Of a stretch of DNA of 64,000 bases, positions 37,469 to 50,300 are shown in pieces. Position 1 is the first letter of the stretch; every line of letters starts with the position of its first letter. Under the pieces are notes generated by a model. That model made no database searches. It was not told where the DNA came from and saw nothing but the letters and a program-made list of their open reading frames with translations. The stretch is taken from NCBI RefSeq assembly GCF_000296465.1, contig NZ_JH815203.1, positions 1,099,453 through 1,163,452 of the forward strand, written 5' to 3'. The DNA comes from Barnesiella intestinihominis YIT 11860 (lineage in GTDB: Bacteria > Bacteroidota > Bacteroidia > Bacteroidales > Barnesiellaceae). Position numbers and translations under genes: made by a program.

Positions 37469-38233
37469 ATGCTTAGTATAGCCGAAAGACACAAACACAT
37501 TCTTGACAAGCTCAATGCGCAAGGGTTCGTGAAAGTTTTAGATATCGCCCGCGAATTGGACGTGACACCTGTAACGATACGAAAAGACTTGAAATTACTG
37601 GAAGAAAAGAAATTGCTATTTCGTACACATGGAAGCGCCAGTCCGGTAAACCCTCACACGGCAGATATCAATATACATATTAAAGAGCGAATAAACAGCG
37701 ATGCCAAACGGCGTATCGCCCATACAGCCATTCGTCTACTCGATCCGAACGACTCGATTATCGTCGCCTCGGGAAGCACAGTGTATGCATTCGCCGAAGA
37801 AATTACAGACGATCTAAACCTGACAGTCGTCACGGCTTCGCTCAACGTCTCTACTTTGCTCAACCGTTTCGAGCACATTCATGTGATCCAGCTCGGCGGA
37901 ACATTGCGAAAAAGTTCTTTCTCGGTCATCGGCGATTTAGCCGCACAGGCATTCGACAATCTTACTTGTTCCAAACTATTTATGGGAGTAGACGGTATAG
38001 ACCTCGATTTCGGGCTGACGACCTCGAACATAGACGAAGCCCGGCTCAATCAACGTATGATCGCAGCCTCGCTACGAACGATCGTCCTTGCCGACTCTTC
38101 CAAATTCGGGAAAAGAGGATTCGGGAAAATCTGCACACTCGACCAAGTCGATGTCATCATCACCGACTCGGGTATTTCGCCATCGGTAGCAAAAAGCATA
38201 GAGGAAGCAGGAATAGAACTAATCATTGCATAA
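37469..38233 (+). CDS. DeoR-family transcriptional regulator, probable G3P repressor
   Basis: 254 residues from the ATG at 37469, which starts the classic MLSIAERHKHILDKLNAQG; an upstream in-frame Met at 37412 would overlap the promoter. The helix-turn-helix is VKVLDIARELDVTPVTIRKDLKLLEEKKLLFRTHG (given as positions about 20-54), and the effector domain (about 75-254) has IVASGSTVYAFAEEI, GGTLRKSSFSVIG, MGVDGIDLDFGLTT and VLADSSKFGKRGF. Such sensors bind a phosphorylated sugar or G3P. Divergence from glpD makes GlpR-like control of the neighbouring run the simplest reading. Confidence 0.88.
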   Translation: MLSIAERHKHILDKLNAQGFVKVLDIARELDVTPVTIRKDLKLLEEKKLLFRTHGSASPVNPHTADINIHIKERINSDAKRRIAHTAIRLLDPNDSIIVASGSTVYAFAEEITDDLNLTVVTASLNVSTLLNRFEHIHVIQLGGTLRKSSFSVIGDLAAQAFDNLTCSKLFMGVDGIDLDFGLTTSNIDEARLNQRMIAASLRTIVLADSSKFGKRGFGKICTLDQVDVIITDSGISPSVAKSIEEAGIELIIA

Positions 38234-38253
38234 ACCTCAAATCGAAAGGAAAC

Positions 38254-38286
38254 AAAAGGGGCGGGAATGTTATTCCCGCCCCTTTT
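38254..38286. terminator. Bidirectional terminator after the DeoR-type gene
   Basis: A perfect 15-base stem (AAAAGGGGCGGGAAT / ATTCCCGCCCCTTTT) with a 3-base loop, between the convergent regulator gene and the giant beta-helix gene. Confidence 0.92.
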
Positions 38287-38328
38287 GTTTATCTCCGAAT
38301 CTTAAATTCCATATTAACAAAGAAAAGA

Positions 38329-38352
38329 CCTGCTTCACACGACGCAAGCAGG
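38329..38352 (-). terminator. Terminator of the fimbrial/giant-protein operon
   Basis: On the minus strand CCTGCTT...AAGCAGG forms a 7-base stem followed by TCTTTTCTTTG, 36 bases after the stop of the giant gene. Confidence 0.7.
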
Positions 38353-38387
38353 CCCTTCACCAACGATAAGTGTCGCCAACTCAAAAA

Positions 38388-41300
38388 CTATTTCACTACC
38401 ACTTTCCCCTTAACTAAACTACTTCCTTCGATACGTATCATATAGACTCCCGATTCGAGTTCAAATTCCTCACTTTCCCCATAGGCTTTGCGACTCGCTC
38501 TCTGACGCCCGAGCGTATCGTAAATACCTATACTTTCGCCACCTTGCAAATTAACGATTCGCAATTGTCGTTTTCCCAGAGAATAGAATGTAGGCTGCTG
38601 CATTTCATCGGAAAGAGTTTTAAAGGATAGAGAGAAACGTCCCGTTTCCATCGCTCGATCATCTACCGTAAAACTATACGGCACATGTTTCAAGTCCACT
38701 TTCCGACCCGTCGATCTATCGGTAAGAACCACAGCATCATAACGATCATATTCCGAATCTTCGGTCAACGATATTTCATAAATTCCCGATTCGCCGGTAT
38801 AGATACCCACCGGAGTTTCCCCTTCGATATCGGCCGTTTGAGTATGAGCAAATCGGACTCCCTTTTCATTGTAGACATAAATCTGCGGAATCCTCGGGTC
38901 GAAACTCATCATTTTCAACGCATCGTTTCCCATGTCGAAATTCATGGGTTCTCCGTACACATTATCGGCAATAACCGATACATAGTCGCAACCCGCCGAT
39001 AAATTACTCCCCGAAATTTTCAACTGTACACCGTGAGGAGTCGGCAACGTATTCAACGGGATAACAGGCTTGGCAAACAGAAGTTCCTCCGATTCCTTCA
39101 CCGTAGCAGTCTGCGTGAATACCGCCGAGAAAGGAGCAATCGTGTTTCCTTCCCACGAATTTATCGAAACAAAACGGCTGGCCTCCGGGTCATAAGTATA
39201 GAGTATATGGTCGATACTCATTCTTTCGGTAGTATAAGAGCACAAATAAGGCACACCGAAAAGATTCCAACCCATATTTTCTTTATACGTAAAATGAGGA
39301 CGGCCACCGACCAAAGTCTTCAAATTATGCTGTTTCAACAAAATACTTTTCCCTTCTTCTGCCGATTCTTCATAAACAGGCAATGCCGATGAAGATTTCG
39401 AGAAACGCACAGTCACCGCATCCGAAGCAGAAGGAGTCGCCATGAGATAACCGACATTCGCGCCCATCTGGTTATTTTCAAACGCCCAATATTTACTATT
39501 CTGAGGAGCAACTACGCTATACAAATCTTCGGCTCGCTTAGCCCCGTCATACTCGTATAAATATAAACGGTTCTTGTCGTCCCCCGATTCATCTCCGGCC
39601 TGTATAGCCTCTACCGGCAAACCGTCTATCGTAATGCCGTTCAACATCGTACCGTTCCCGACTTCAAGAGAGAATGGCAGACTCACCATATCCCAAGAAG
39701 CTGTCGTATCATTAATAAGCGGTTTCAAATCACGCTCTATGGCCAGATTATAAAGCGATACGGCATGCTCTCCTGTCCACAAACCCGCAGCATGATGAAG
39801 CAACAAATAGGACGGTGCGAAATCTTTCGTAAGGGCATCGGTCAGCCGCACTTCACTTTCCTTGCCGACATAGACGACGCTTCCCGCATGAGGATAATAA
39901 TTATCGCTCACGTTGACAACCTTCTGCGGAGTCGTATTCCAAGTTTCGAAACAACCGTAATCCGGGCGAATTACTTCACCTTCCCCATGAAACTTATCGG
40001 TAAACAGCCGCACATTACCCAGCACATCGCAATCGGTAGACAGATCGATAATATCGGTATATTCCTTACCATTCCTGATCTTAGGCACTGTATATCCACC
40101 GATAGTCGTCACCGGATTTCCTTCATGGTCTACACCTGTTTCCTGTAAAGCTCCTATTCCAAACAAGACTGCATCTTTCTGGTCGGATAGCTGATAACGC
40201 AAATGTGTATCATCGGTAATATAATCCCCGACATAAAGCGGACTATACGCATTCCCCGACACCGAGGTCACCTCTCCGTTTATCGTATTGATTATCTTTC
40301 CCGTGCCGCCGATTTGTGCTCCCTCGCCAGGGGCTGTCACATGAATGGCTGCCGCATGCTCGTCCAATACGACAGCGGAGCTGCCTTCTTTCACCGTATT
40401 GTCATGCACCAAAACATTGTAGAGCAGCCCGTCCGTTTCCACCACAGCACCGTCGGGGTTCACATTATTATATATGACACTATTGACGATGGCGAACGAA
40501 TCGGCGACGATCACCGCCGAGCTGTTTTTGCTTCCCGTAATATGAAAGCCATTCAATTCCGCCCAATTCTCCACAATCGTCCCGGCGGCACGGTCATTGT
40601 CTGAACGCACGACAGGAACCCCTTCCGCCTCTACCGAAAGGATACTTTCCGGTGCATTCTTTTCCAACAAACCGGGACGTTGAGTCAGCTTCGTTTCGTT
40701 GGTTCCCCGGAATCCGCCATAAACTTTCACATTTGCCATCCACTGTAAAGTCGTAGGCAAAACGTAGTCTCCGCCGGCTACCCACACCGTACCATAAGTT
40801 CCGCTCTCTTCCGGGTCTCCCGAATAGTACGCCGAATAAATGGCTTCCTGTAAATCGCCCATAGCATCGTCCCAACTGGAACCCAATCCGAATCCGTTAA
40901 GCTTCACATATAAATTAGGATAGAACAACCGTTGGTACTCATAAGCACCTATATCTATGCTGTTACCGGCTATACGACGATTGCCTCCGGCATCCACGAA
41001 CATAACTCTCGCCAGCGAATCGCCGGGAGCCACAGGCTCTTCCACCGAACCGAACGGATAATACGCAAATAAATCGGTGTACCATTTATCGTTTTCCGCT
41101 TTATTATATGAGTCGCCCGTCATGTATCGATACCCCGTATTGATCAGTTTACGCCCCGGACGTATGTTATACTTTTTATCCAACGGAGTCGCTTCATCGG
41201 GAGCTTCGAAACGGGGACCGTACGACATATCCTCATTGTCGGAACTTAATGTTTTATTGATATTGGCAGCCTTATCGCCCAATACGACACCTGCGGAACT

Positions 41301-44300
41301 ATTCCAATAAACATACTCGGCATTCGGCTGCTCTGCCGTCGCATCGTCCACCTGAACCGCATTGCTGTACAGGGTCGCATTCTGCACATCTATCTGGTTG
41401 TTCAAATCTCCGACAGTAGGAACAGCCGAAGTATAATTCCTCCAAAATATATTGTTATAGATCTGCAAAGGTTCGGCGACAAGCGCTCCACGTGCGTACA
41501 ATCCGCCTTTGGAGTTATCGGCTATCGTGTTGCTGACAATGTTGCCCGTCCCGTTCAAAGCAAGCCCCCAAGCCTTGTTGGAATGAAGCACGGTATTATA
41601 TATATTGCCTTTATTCAGATACACAGCCGCACCTTTTTCTCCGGCAGCCGTATTATCGACAAACACGCTGTTCCGAATCGTCGTACTGCCATTGGCTGCA
41701 TACACGGCCGCACCGGTCGAACCCTCGCCTGTCGCATCGGCCGCATTTCCACCGACAAAAGTAAAGCCCTCTATGTTTACAGGAGCCAACGCCCCGTTTT
41801 CCCCGGCCGTATCCATCGACTCGTCTATATAAACGAGGTGTTTCGAATCGTTTCGATTTCCTCTGATATAAGTCGGGTACAATATAGGATCACGCAAATT
41901 ATCCATAGCGACATCGGTCCCCGTGATGTTGTTGGGATATCCGCCCCTCAATGTCAAACTCTTGGTCGAGTATTCCAGATTTCCCACATCGGGTTTCTCC
42001 AAAACGAACGAATAACCGCTTGTCCCGTCTTGCAGGAACGGCACATAGTCGCCCGAAGCAATCTTGATATATTTATCTTTTTTATTGGGGCTGAGCAACA
42101 GTACCTGAATAGCCTGATGAATGTTAGACGTAGCCCTTTCCCACGTTTCTCCGTTGTTTTCTTTATCCGAAACTGCTTCGGAACTCTTCACATACAGTAT
42201 ATTACCGCCGAAAGGAGTCAACGATACCGTTTCATATTCATAAGCCCCTATATCGATCGTCCCCTCTTTCCACTCTTTCACATCGATCATATCTACACCG
42301 TCTTTCTTAATAATGTGATATGTATCGGGCTCTTTGGTAATACGCCATTTACTGTTCAGCGTATCCGGCACATTCTCGCGTCCCGACACTTTCTGCACGG
42401 CATAATATCCCTTGCCGGAACCATCGAGTACGACAGGTTCCGTCGTAATTGTCGTACTCTTCACCGAGCCGTCGGGATTCATTTCGATAACCGTATTCAG
42501 TCGGCGTGTACCGCCATTCGTACCCCGGTTAACCAGCGTCGAGAGCGAAGGCAGAGAGAAATCGGCAGAAGCGAAATAATTTCCCGCTCCGGCATAATCG
42601 CTGGGAAATCCGAACCGAGGCCCCATAACCGCTTCATTAGCCCGATCCAGAAAGACCTCGAAATTTCCTGCATCTTCATCGACATCGGCTGCCGAAGTAA
42701 TAATTTCCCAATGATCTGCATTGATACGTTCGGCATCGTCATTCCCCCAGATAACCGTATTGGTAAGATTATTACCGGCTGTCGAAGCCGAATAAACGGT
42801 ACTACCCGATGTTACATCGCCCGACACATTCTCGGCATAGGCATTACGCACGATCGTATTGTTGATTAACTGCGATGTCGAACCGGATTCGGCATAATAG
42901 GCCGAGCCCGTCGATGCCGTATTGTTGTAAATCACCGTATTGACGATGAGCGACTTCCCACCTTCCCGCAGATAAACCGCACCTCCCGATTTACCGGAAG
43001 CCTCGTTCCCGCCCAATATAGAACCATAGATCTCTATATCGCTGGCATACACGGCTCCTCCCCCGAAATCGGCCGTATTGAGCAACAATTGGCAATTGCG
43101 CAAAGCAATCGGAGCCAAAGCACATAAAGCCCCGCCTCCATGATCGATACACGACGAGTTACCTTTTACCATCTTTATTCCATCAAGTACAACCCTGCGA
43201 GTAGCCTCCGAGTCTTCATAATAAGCCACATGCGAATTACCGGAACCGCCGCCTATATCGCCCGAAAGAATCGTTTCATTAGCGTACTCGAAATCTTCGA
43301 GCAAGCCGTTCCCGTTCCAATCTTGACGAGGTCGCTCGCTCAAAAATGCCTCCCCTTCGTAATACTGGTCCGATGAAGGCATAGCCTGAGTTTCTTCTTC
43401 CGTAACGATATTAATATCCAACTCCGAAACCGTATTCCCCGACTGATTCTTATTGTCTATCGTTATATCGCTAATTTCCACGGTATATGCAGCTTCTCCA
43501 CCGAAATAAGGATGAACAGAGACGAGCGAAAGCATATCGCCATCGGACAATGTATTTTCCTCATCACTAATCTCTACGGAGGAAGCGCCGTTATATACCA
43601 ATCCGGTCTTTAAATCCACCGTCAGGTTGTACTCTCCATTACTAACTCTTCCATTTATAAGCAAAGACTTTCTTACACCGGCTGTCGAATATAACTGTAT
43701 ACGCAACCTGCCGTCCTCGTTCCCTTTACTCAAATCGGTAATATGTATCGTTGCATGCAAATACCGATTACTCGGGTTTGTTCTTTCGTATTTCACTGCC
43801 TGTGGAAAACGGAAATAAGCACCTAATGATGGATTAAAATAATTATACCACCATAAAACACGTTCCCTCTCGTTTGTTAATACGACACCGTCGTTCCCCG
43901 AAACTGTAATAGATGCCCAATTAGAACTTGGACAATAATGCATACCGTATGCTCCTGCCGAATTTCCGGCAGCATAATAATCGGAGACATTGGAAGAATA
44001 TGTATTCGATTTTTCCGCTTGCGAAAGATTATTCAAGCTCACCGAGGCATCATAAGGAACACCCGTAGAAGTCTGATGAAGAATATCGGTATCGAGAATT
44101 TCCGTCGATACCGTTGTGGAATTCTTGCGATTATCGATCGTAGCGCTATACAACTTCACACCGGCCGGTAATCCCGAGACGCGAACAGCCTCGATGACCG
44201 GAGCTGTCGCCCAATCGGTATTTCCGATAGCCAGATAGCGCAAATCGTAAATATACTCGGTAGTGCTGTCGGTGGCGATGACCGGCAATTCCAGCTCATG

Positions 44301-47300
44301 AGGGAGTTGGAAGCCATTGACCGTCACAACAGGAGATGACGGTGACTTCTCATCGGTCGTGAAATGTAAGAACCACGAAGAGGGTTCGTCCTCCAATGCC
44401 TTTACCTCTGGATAAAAGGTAATCTCTCCATTGCCGCCCAATGTATAGGAATAGTCTCCTTTGTTCCATACACCGGTGGCATCGACACGCTTCGAGGGTT
44501 CCACTTTAAACGATTCTATCCAACTCTCGTAATAAGGCAAGTTACTGCCCCGGAATCCTCCGTATATCGATGAATATCTGTTAAGAATAAAAGAAGTTCC
44601 CCAATTATCCTCTTTCACCGAAGTTTTCGGGTTATACGTTCCCTTCGAGACCCATATCTCGCACCGGCGAGTATCCTTATTCGGATCGTGTTCGAAATTG
44701 GCATCATTCCCGAAATAATCGAGAGCTTGCTGTATATCGCCCAAAGCGTTTCGCCAACTGCGGCCGTTCGCCAACCCCTGTGCCGTTTGCGACACATACA
44801 ACCGGTAGATTCCGTCTGCCCCCTTTTCGGCTTCGGTATCTCCCGCAGGGTCGATAACAAATATCCCGTCATAAGCAAAAGCTCCTATCTCGAAATAATC
44901 CCGCAAAGAAGAATCCTCTTTATAAAAACGATTCGTTCCGAGCAAATCGAGTCGAGAAACATGCAATGCCTCCATGAGCGGAGAGCCCGGCTGCTCGGCT
45001 CCGATACCGGCACGAATCAACGCCGATACACGTTTCAAAGTAAAATCGAGGTTATCGGGGTCGGTAAAACCGGGAGCATTCAAGCCCACTATGGTCGATG
45101 TATTCTCATTCGTACTCGTCAACGCCATGTTTCCGAAACCCACGACTTTGATACCTTCGACCGCACAATGATTAAAGATATAGTTTTGATACCGCACGCC
45201 CGTAAAGGTCGTATCGACCTGCTGGGACATGTTTCCGTATATATTTTTCCCGTTACCGGAATCGTTCATCCAGAATACAGAATTGATGATAATCGGCTTC
45301 ACGCCTATCGATATACCACCACCGGAGCCATTGTTTACAGTCGTGTTATCGACTACCGTACAATTTACGACCATCGAAGAGTCGTCGGCATAAATACCTC
45401 CGCCATTGGCTCCCACGTTATTATAAACTATCGAACCGGTAATCCGGCCGCCCGGAGCTAAGTAAACTCCTCCGCCCTTATCGGAAGCGGCACAGTTGAA
45501 AACGGCACAATTCTGCAACAATCCGTTCGACGTAACCTTAACACCGCCACCCGACTGCCACTCTTCGTCAGACGGGTGATTGGCATTTCCATAAACGATA
45601 TAAACACCGTTGAGCAAAGCTATTTCGGGGTTGGGATCGTCGTAATAAGCTGCGCCCTCGGCAGGCATCGTGGCGTTGTCTTTATGCTGCTTCATGCCGA
45701 ACGTTACGACACGATAGGCGCTTTCTTCTGTCGAACTGCCGATCATACCGTTGAAAAAAGTCCTGTTCAAACGCATATTACGTCCGTCCACGGTCTCGTC
45801 GTCAGAGATTCCCGCAAACCCTCCATACACCTCTATCCCTGCCGGAATAATAAACGAAGCGGTACGAGGCTGATCGGGAAGAACGACATCGGTAGGATAA
45901 TAAGTGCCTTTCGCAATCCTCACTTGAATGCGAGTAATATCTCTATATCGACCCGATGCGTACGTCTCCTTATTGTGAATAATATAACCTGCCCAGTTGA
46001 GAGCTTTTTGTAATTTCGCTTCGCAAGCGGCATTCGCCCACGACGAACCGTCTACCGTACCGTTAGCCGCCTTCGTCACATAAATGACTCCCACCTGTTC
46101 TCCGTCGATAGTCTTGATAGCGGGCATAATCGGCTCGCTTTGGTCTATTTCGTATGCCCCTATATCGATAGAACAATCTTTGAAACGATCGGTATAATCC
46201 ATATCGGTTTCGGGTAATGTAATCCCTTCGGGACTATTATTCCCGGCATTGATACAGGGTGAAGTGCCCTGTAAACGATAGTCGTTATTTTCTTTATTTC
46301 CCGACGAACGATCCACGAATTGCGGAACTTGATTGATAATGTTGTCTTGCGTCAAGTTAGCACCAGAGACTCCCGATATAGAACCCGAGGGATAACAACA
46401 ATGCGAAGTTCTCAACACTACATTGCTATGAGCCTGCACCTGAGACGAGCCCGAATTATTATAAATAATGGTATTGTAAATATTGGCCGCACCATCGGCA
46501 AACCAATAACCGCAATAAATGGCTGCACCGCTACCGGAGTTGTCGGCAATCGTATTGTTATAAAAATCGGCTACTTCGATATAAACGGCCTGACCGTTGG
46601 AATTACCGCCAGATACGGAATTACCGGCAAACACGCAATTGTACAACGTACCGTAACGCATGTAAACACCCCCGCCGTATTGTTCTCCGTAATCGCTCCC
46701 CAATGCCGGCATATCGTTATTGAAAAACGAACAATTGGAAAATGTTCCGTCGTTACAAAATGCACCTCCGCCACGACTACGGGATGCTACATTATAATTG
46801 TTTCGGATAATACAGTTTTCGAGCCGTCCATTTTTCCGCAAGGCTACCCCTGCACCGCCATCTTTTCCGTGACGTATTCGAGTTCGACCGTTTTGTATTA
46901 TAAATCCGTCCCATATCGTCTCGATAACAAATGGATTCAACGCCACATTATTAGTCTCGGTCGAAGCCTGTCCCTGCGAACCCGCTTCCAAACGACCTCC
47001 GTCCTCATAATACGGGAAAGGCTGGGTAAGTACCCTACGAACTTTATTCGCATTATCGTATCGACTGTTCAATTCATAGAACTGACTCGTCGATCCACCG
47101 GCATCCATATCGAAATAAGGAGCATACCCATCGAGCGAAGTAACAGCATTCGCCTCGGCGGTAGTCATCGTCTGTATAATCGTATTGTAGACGCGGGGAT
47201 TGCGCTCGTCTTTCCCGGGTGTACCGGTCTTGGGAAATCCGCCGTACACTTGCACGGCATCCCGCATAAAGAATCCCCGCCGGCTGGTATATTCGCCCTC

Positions 47301-50300
47301 GGCTACCCACACTTCGACCAAAGCCGTCGTATCGACACCGACAGGTATTTGTACCGATGCACTACGACCGTTCGTTTGATTGTATGTATAATCTGTATAA
47401 TTCAATGTCTCATAAGCGATCCGACCGCTTCCGTCTTTTTTCAACGATGTCTTGTATGCCTCGTTGACAGCATACTGCAAACCGGTAATATAGTCGGTAG
47501 CATCGCGGCTATCGTATTCGATTTGATCATAAGGCAGACCGTCGTCGAATCCATACCACGCATTTCCATTGATAGCGTTCGCCCACGAAGAACCGTCTCC
47601 CGTACCGAAATAAGAGGTTTGAGGAGAAGAGGCCGTACCGGCAGGCCCGCTACGCACGTAAAGAACCGAACCGACAGGATTCAGACAAGTAGCCTCATAA
47701 GCTCCTATATCGGGGGCTCCACCCACAGCGAAATTATGCCCCGTAATATCGGCATCAAGAGCCAAATCCGGATCACCAACTATACTTTCGTCACCGGCAA
47801 TCACCAACGGTGATTCGCAAGTCGGTTCGAATCGTGCGGGACCGCCCAACGGCGTATCGTATCCGGACGAAACTGCACCGACATTTCGGGTCGGATTGAC
47901 AAAAGCCGGATATAACGGATCGCCCTGAACGACGCTTAACTGTATGTTCTCACTCCACAGATTCCATTCTTCCGGAGCATTCTGGATAGCATTGTTGCGA
48001 ATATCGAGCGTAGTGGCCTCTCCTGTAATTTGTATGTCTTCGGGAGCGATAGTCCCGGTCGAAGTATTTCCCCACAAAACCGAATTATAGAGCCTCAGCT
48101 GCCCATTCATCGCACAGATGCCCGGGGCATTGTTATGTATAATCGTGCAGTGATTGAGACGAGCATCGTTTTCGAGGGTTATCGCCGAATAAAAGGATTC
48201 GCTCGCCAATCCCGTATTGGTATTATTATTCACCACCGTATTGGTCATTACCAATTTTTTCGTCGTACCCAACATAACGATTCCGGCTCCGTTCGTTGCG
48301 ACATTATTCTCGATCATGCAATTGCGGATATACAATGTGCCATATTCGTGCAGCACACCGCCCCCTGTCTTGATAACCGAAGAACCGGTCGATGCATTTC
48401 CGTTGACGATATGAAACCCGTCGAGAATGGCTTCTCCGTCGTCAGACATAGTTACCACATGATAAAGGTTCCCTCCGGCCAACGTACCGTCGAACACCGT
48501 ACGGAAATCCACCGGATTACGCATCGGTTCGGCGACATCGCTCCCTGTCGGGACAAACGTCCGTCCGGGAACCGTAGAGCCTTCCGTACCTCTCAATTTG
48601 GAATTGAAACCGCCATACAAGGAAACGCCTCCCCGCAAAACGACCGACGAAGTGCGACGGTCACTGCCGATAGCTTTCCATACCGGATTTATCGTCCCCT
48701 CCTTCACCCATATCTCACGAGGGCAACCGGGATATTCGGTGTCCGGGAGTTCCGCCAAATATTCGATGGCCGAGTTCCCCGATATAATCGGAGATTCCCA
48801 AGACTCGCCCGAAAGATCCGTATCGACCGACGGGTCGACAAAAATAACCAGTTTCTTTACACCGTTATCTTCTATGACGCTATATTGCAAAGACGGACGA
48901 TCGGAAGCGAAAGCTCCTAAGACACGAGGCTCGACGAACGCTTTGCTGAGAATATCGGTCATCGCGACATAAAACTGTGTTTTCACCGGAGCATATCTGA
49001 CATACGGAGCCTCGGATTGGCTGCCTCCTTTTCTTTGTAGGGCAGAAAATTCGGACGGAACCCAACGCTGTACGTCATAAATAGTTCGCAACGCATTGTC
49101 GAGCGTTTGAGTGCCTTCGACATCGGCAGCTGTCGTCTGGTACACGCCGGCCTCATTGTTGATAACGTCGACATTGCCGACTCTCACATTGGTAAAATCG
49201 GGGAAACTGGAATCATAAGCGATAGAAGAACGTCCTTTTGAATTTTGATCGGACAAGGCATACGTTTTTTGAGTCACGGTATTCACGCCCCAAATCGTAT
49301 TGGAAAGATTTTGCAGCGCCGTATTATAAACCTGTATCGAAGCCGGCACATTCGACTCGGCCGTCTTTCCGTTTTTTCCGTAAAATTGCCGAGTATGTTC
49401 GAGGGTCGCATTTCCCCAAAGAACCGAATTATAGACTATGCCATATCCATCGACGATCATACCGCCCGAATTCCCTTCTTGGTCGGAAGCCACCGCCGAA
49501 CAATAGTTCTTAACCACCGTAGAGGAAGAAAGCCCTCCCAACTTATCGAAATAGACCGCTCCCGCATCGGACGAAGAGGTATTGTTGGAAACGAGCGTGT
49601 TCACCAAGACGCCCCGGTACATATCGTCTAACGATTCTTCGTATGCAGGATTGTTATACTCCGCCTCATCGACATACACACCGCCGCCCACGCGAGCCGT
49701 ATTGTTGGTTATTACCGTTCTGAAAACGGTTCCGTTCCCCAATATGTACACGCCGCCGCCCAATCCGTTGCGCACCTGCACTCCGGGCGAAGCATTGCGA
49801 AAGACCATGCTGTTCACCAACATTCCGCCGTTATTCATCATCACCCCGCCACCGCGAGTCAAGGCAAAGTTTTGATAAATGATACAATTCGACACGACTC
49901 CGTTCTCGGTCAAATAGATTCCACCGCCCATACGGGTCGATTCTCCGCGCTCGCCATAGTCGGCGCAACCGCCCGTAACCACGACACCGTCGAGAGTCGT
50001 CTCCACGGGAAGCGGCTTTGCCGTAACGGCTTCGTACTTCGTGGTTCTTTCGTTAAATCCCTCGGAAGCGAACCATACCACATGGTAGGAGTTGCGCCCG
50101 TAATATTGCTCCCATTTCTTCTCTCCGGCATTCCAACGCCAACCTTTCTGCGAATCGTCGTTCCGGTCGACATCTCCGCTGAATATCGTACGATTGGCAA
50201 ACGCCCATTGAACATCGAGATGGTCCGGGTCGCGGGGACGAGTCGTACTGTTGTTTATCCCTTCGTCGCCGGTTTGTCCCCGGAATCCTCCGTAAACCGA

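Noticed and set aside
46320-47813. 497-residue plus-strand open frame
   Set aside because: It is the shadow of the repetitive giant gene on the other strand; the composition is typical of antisense frames.
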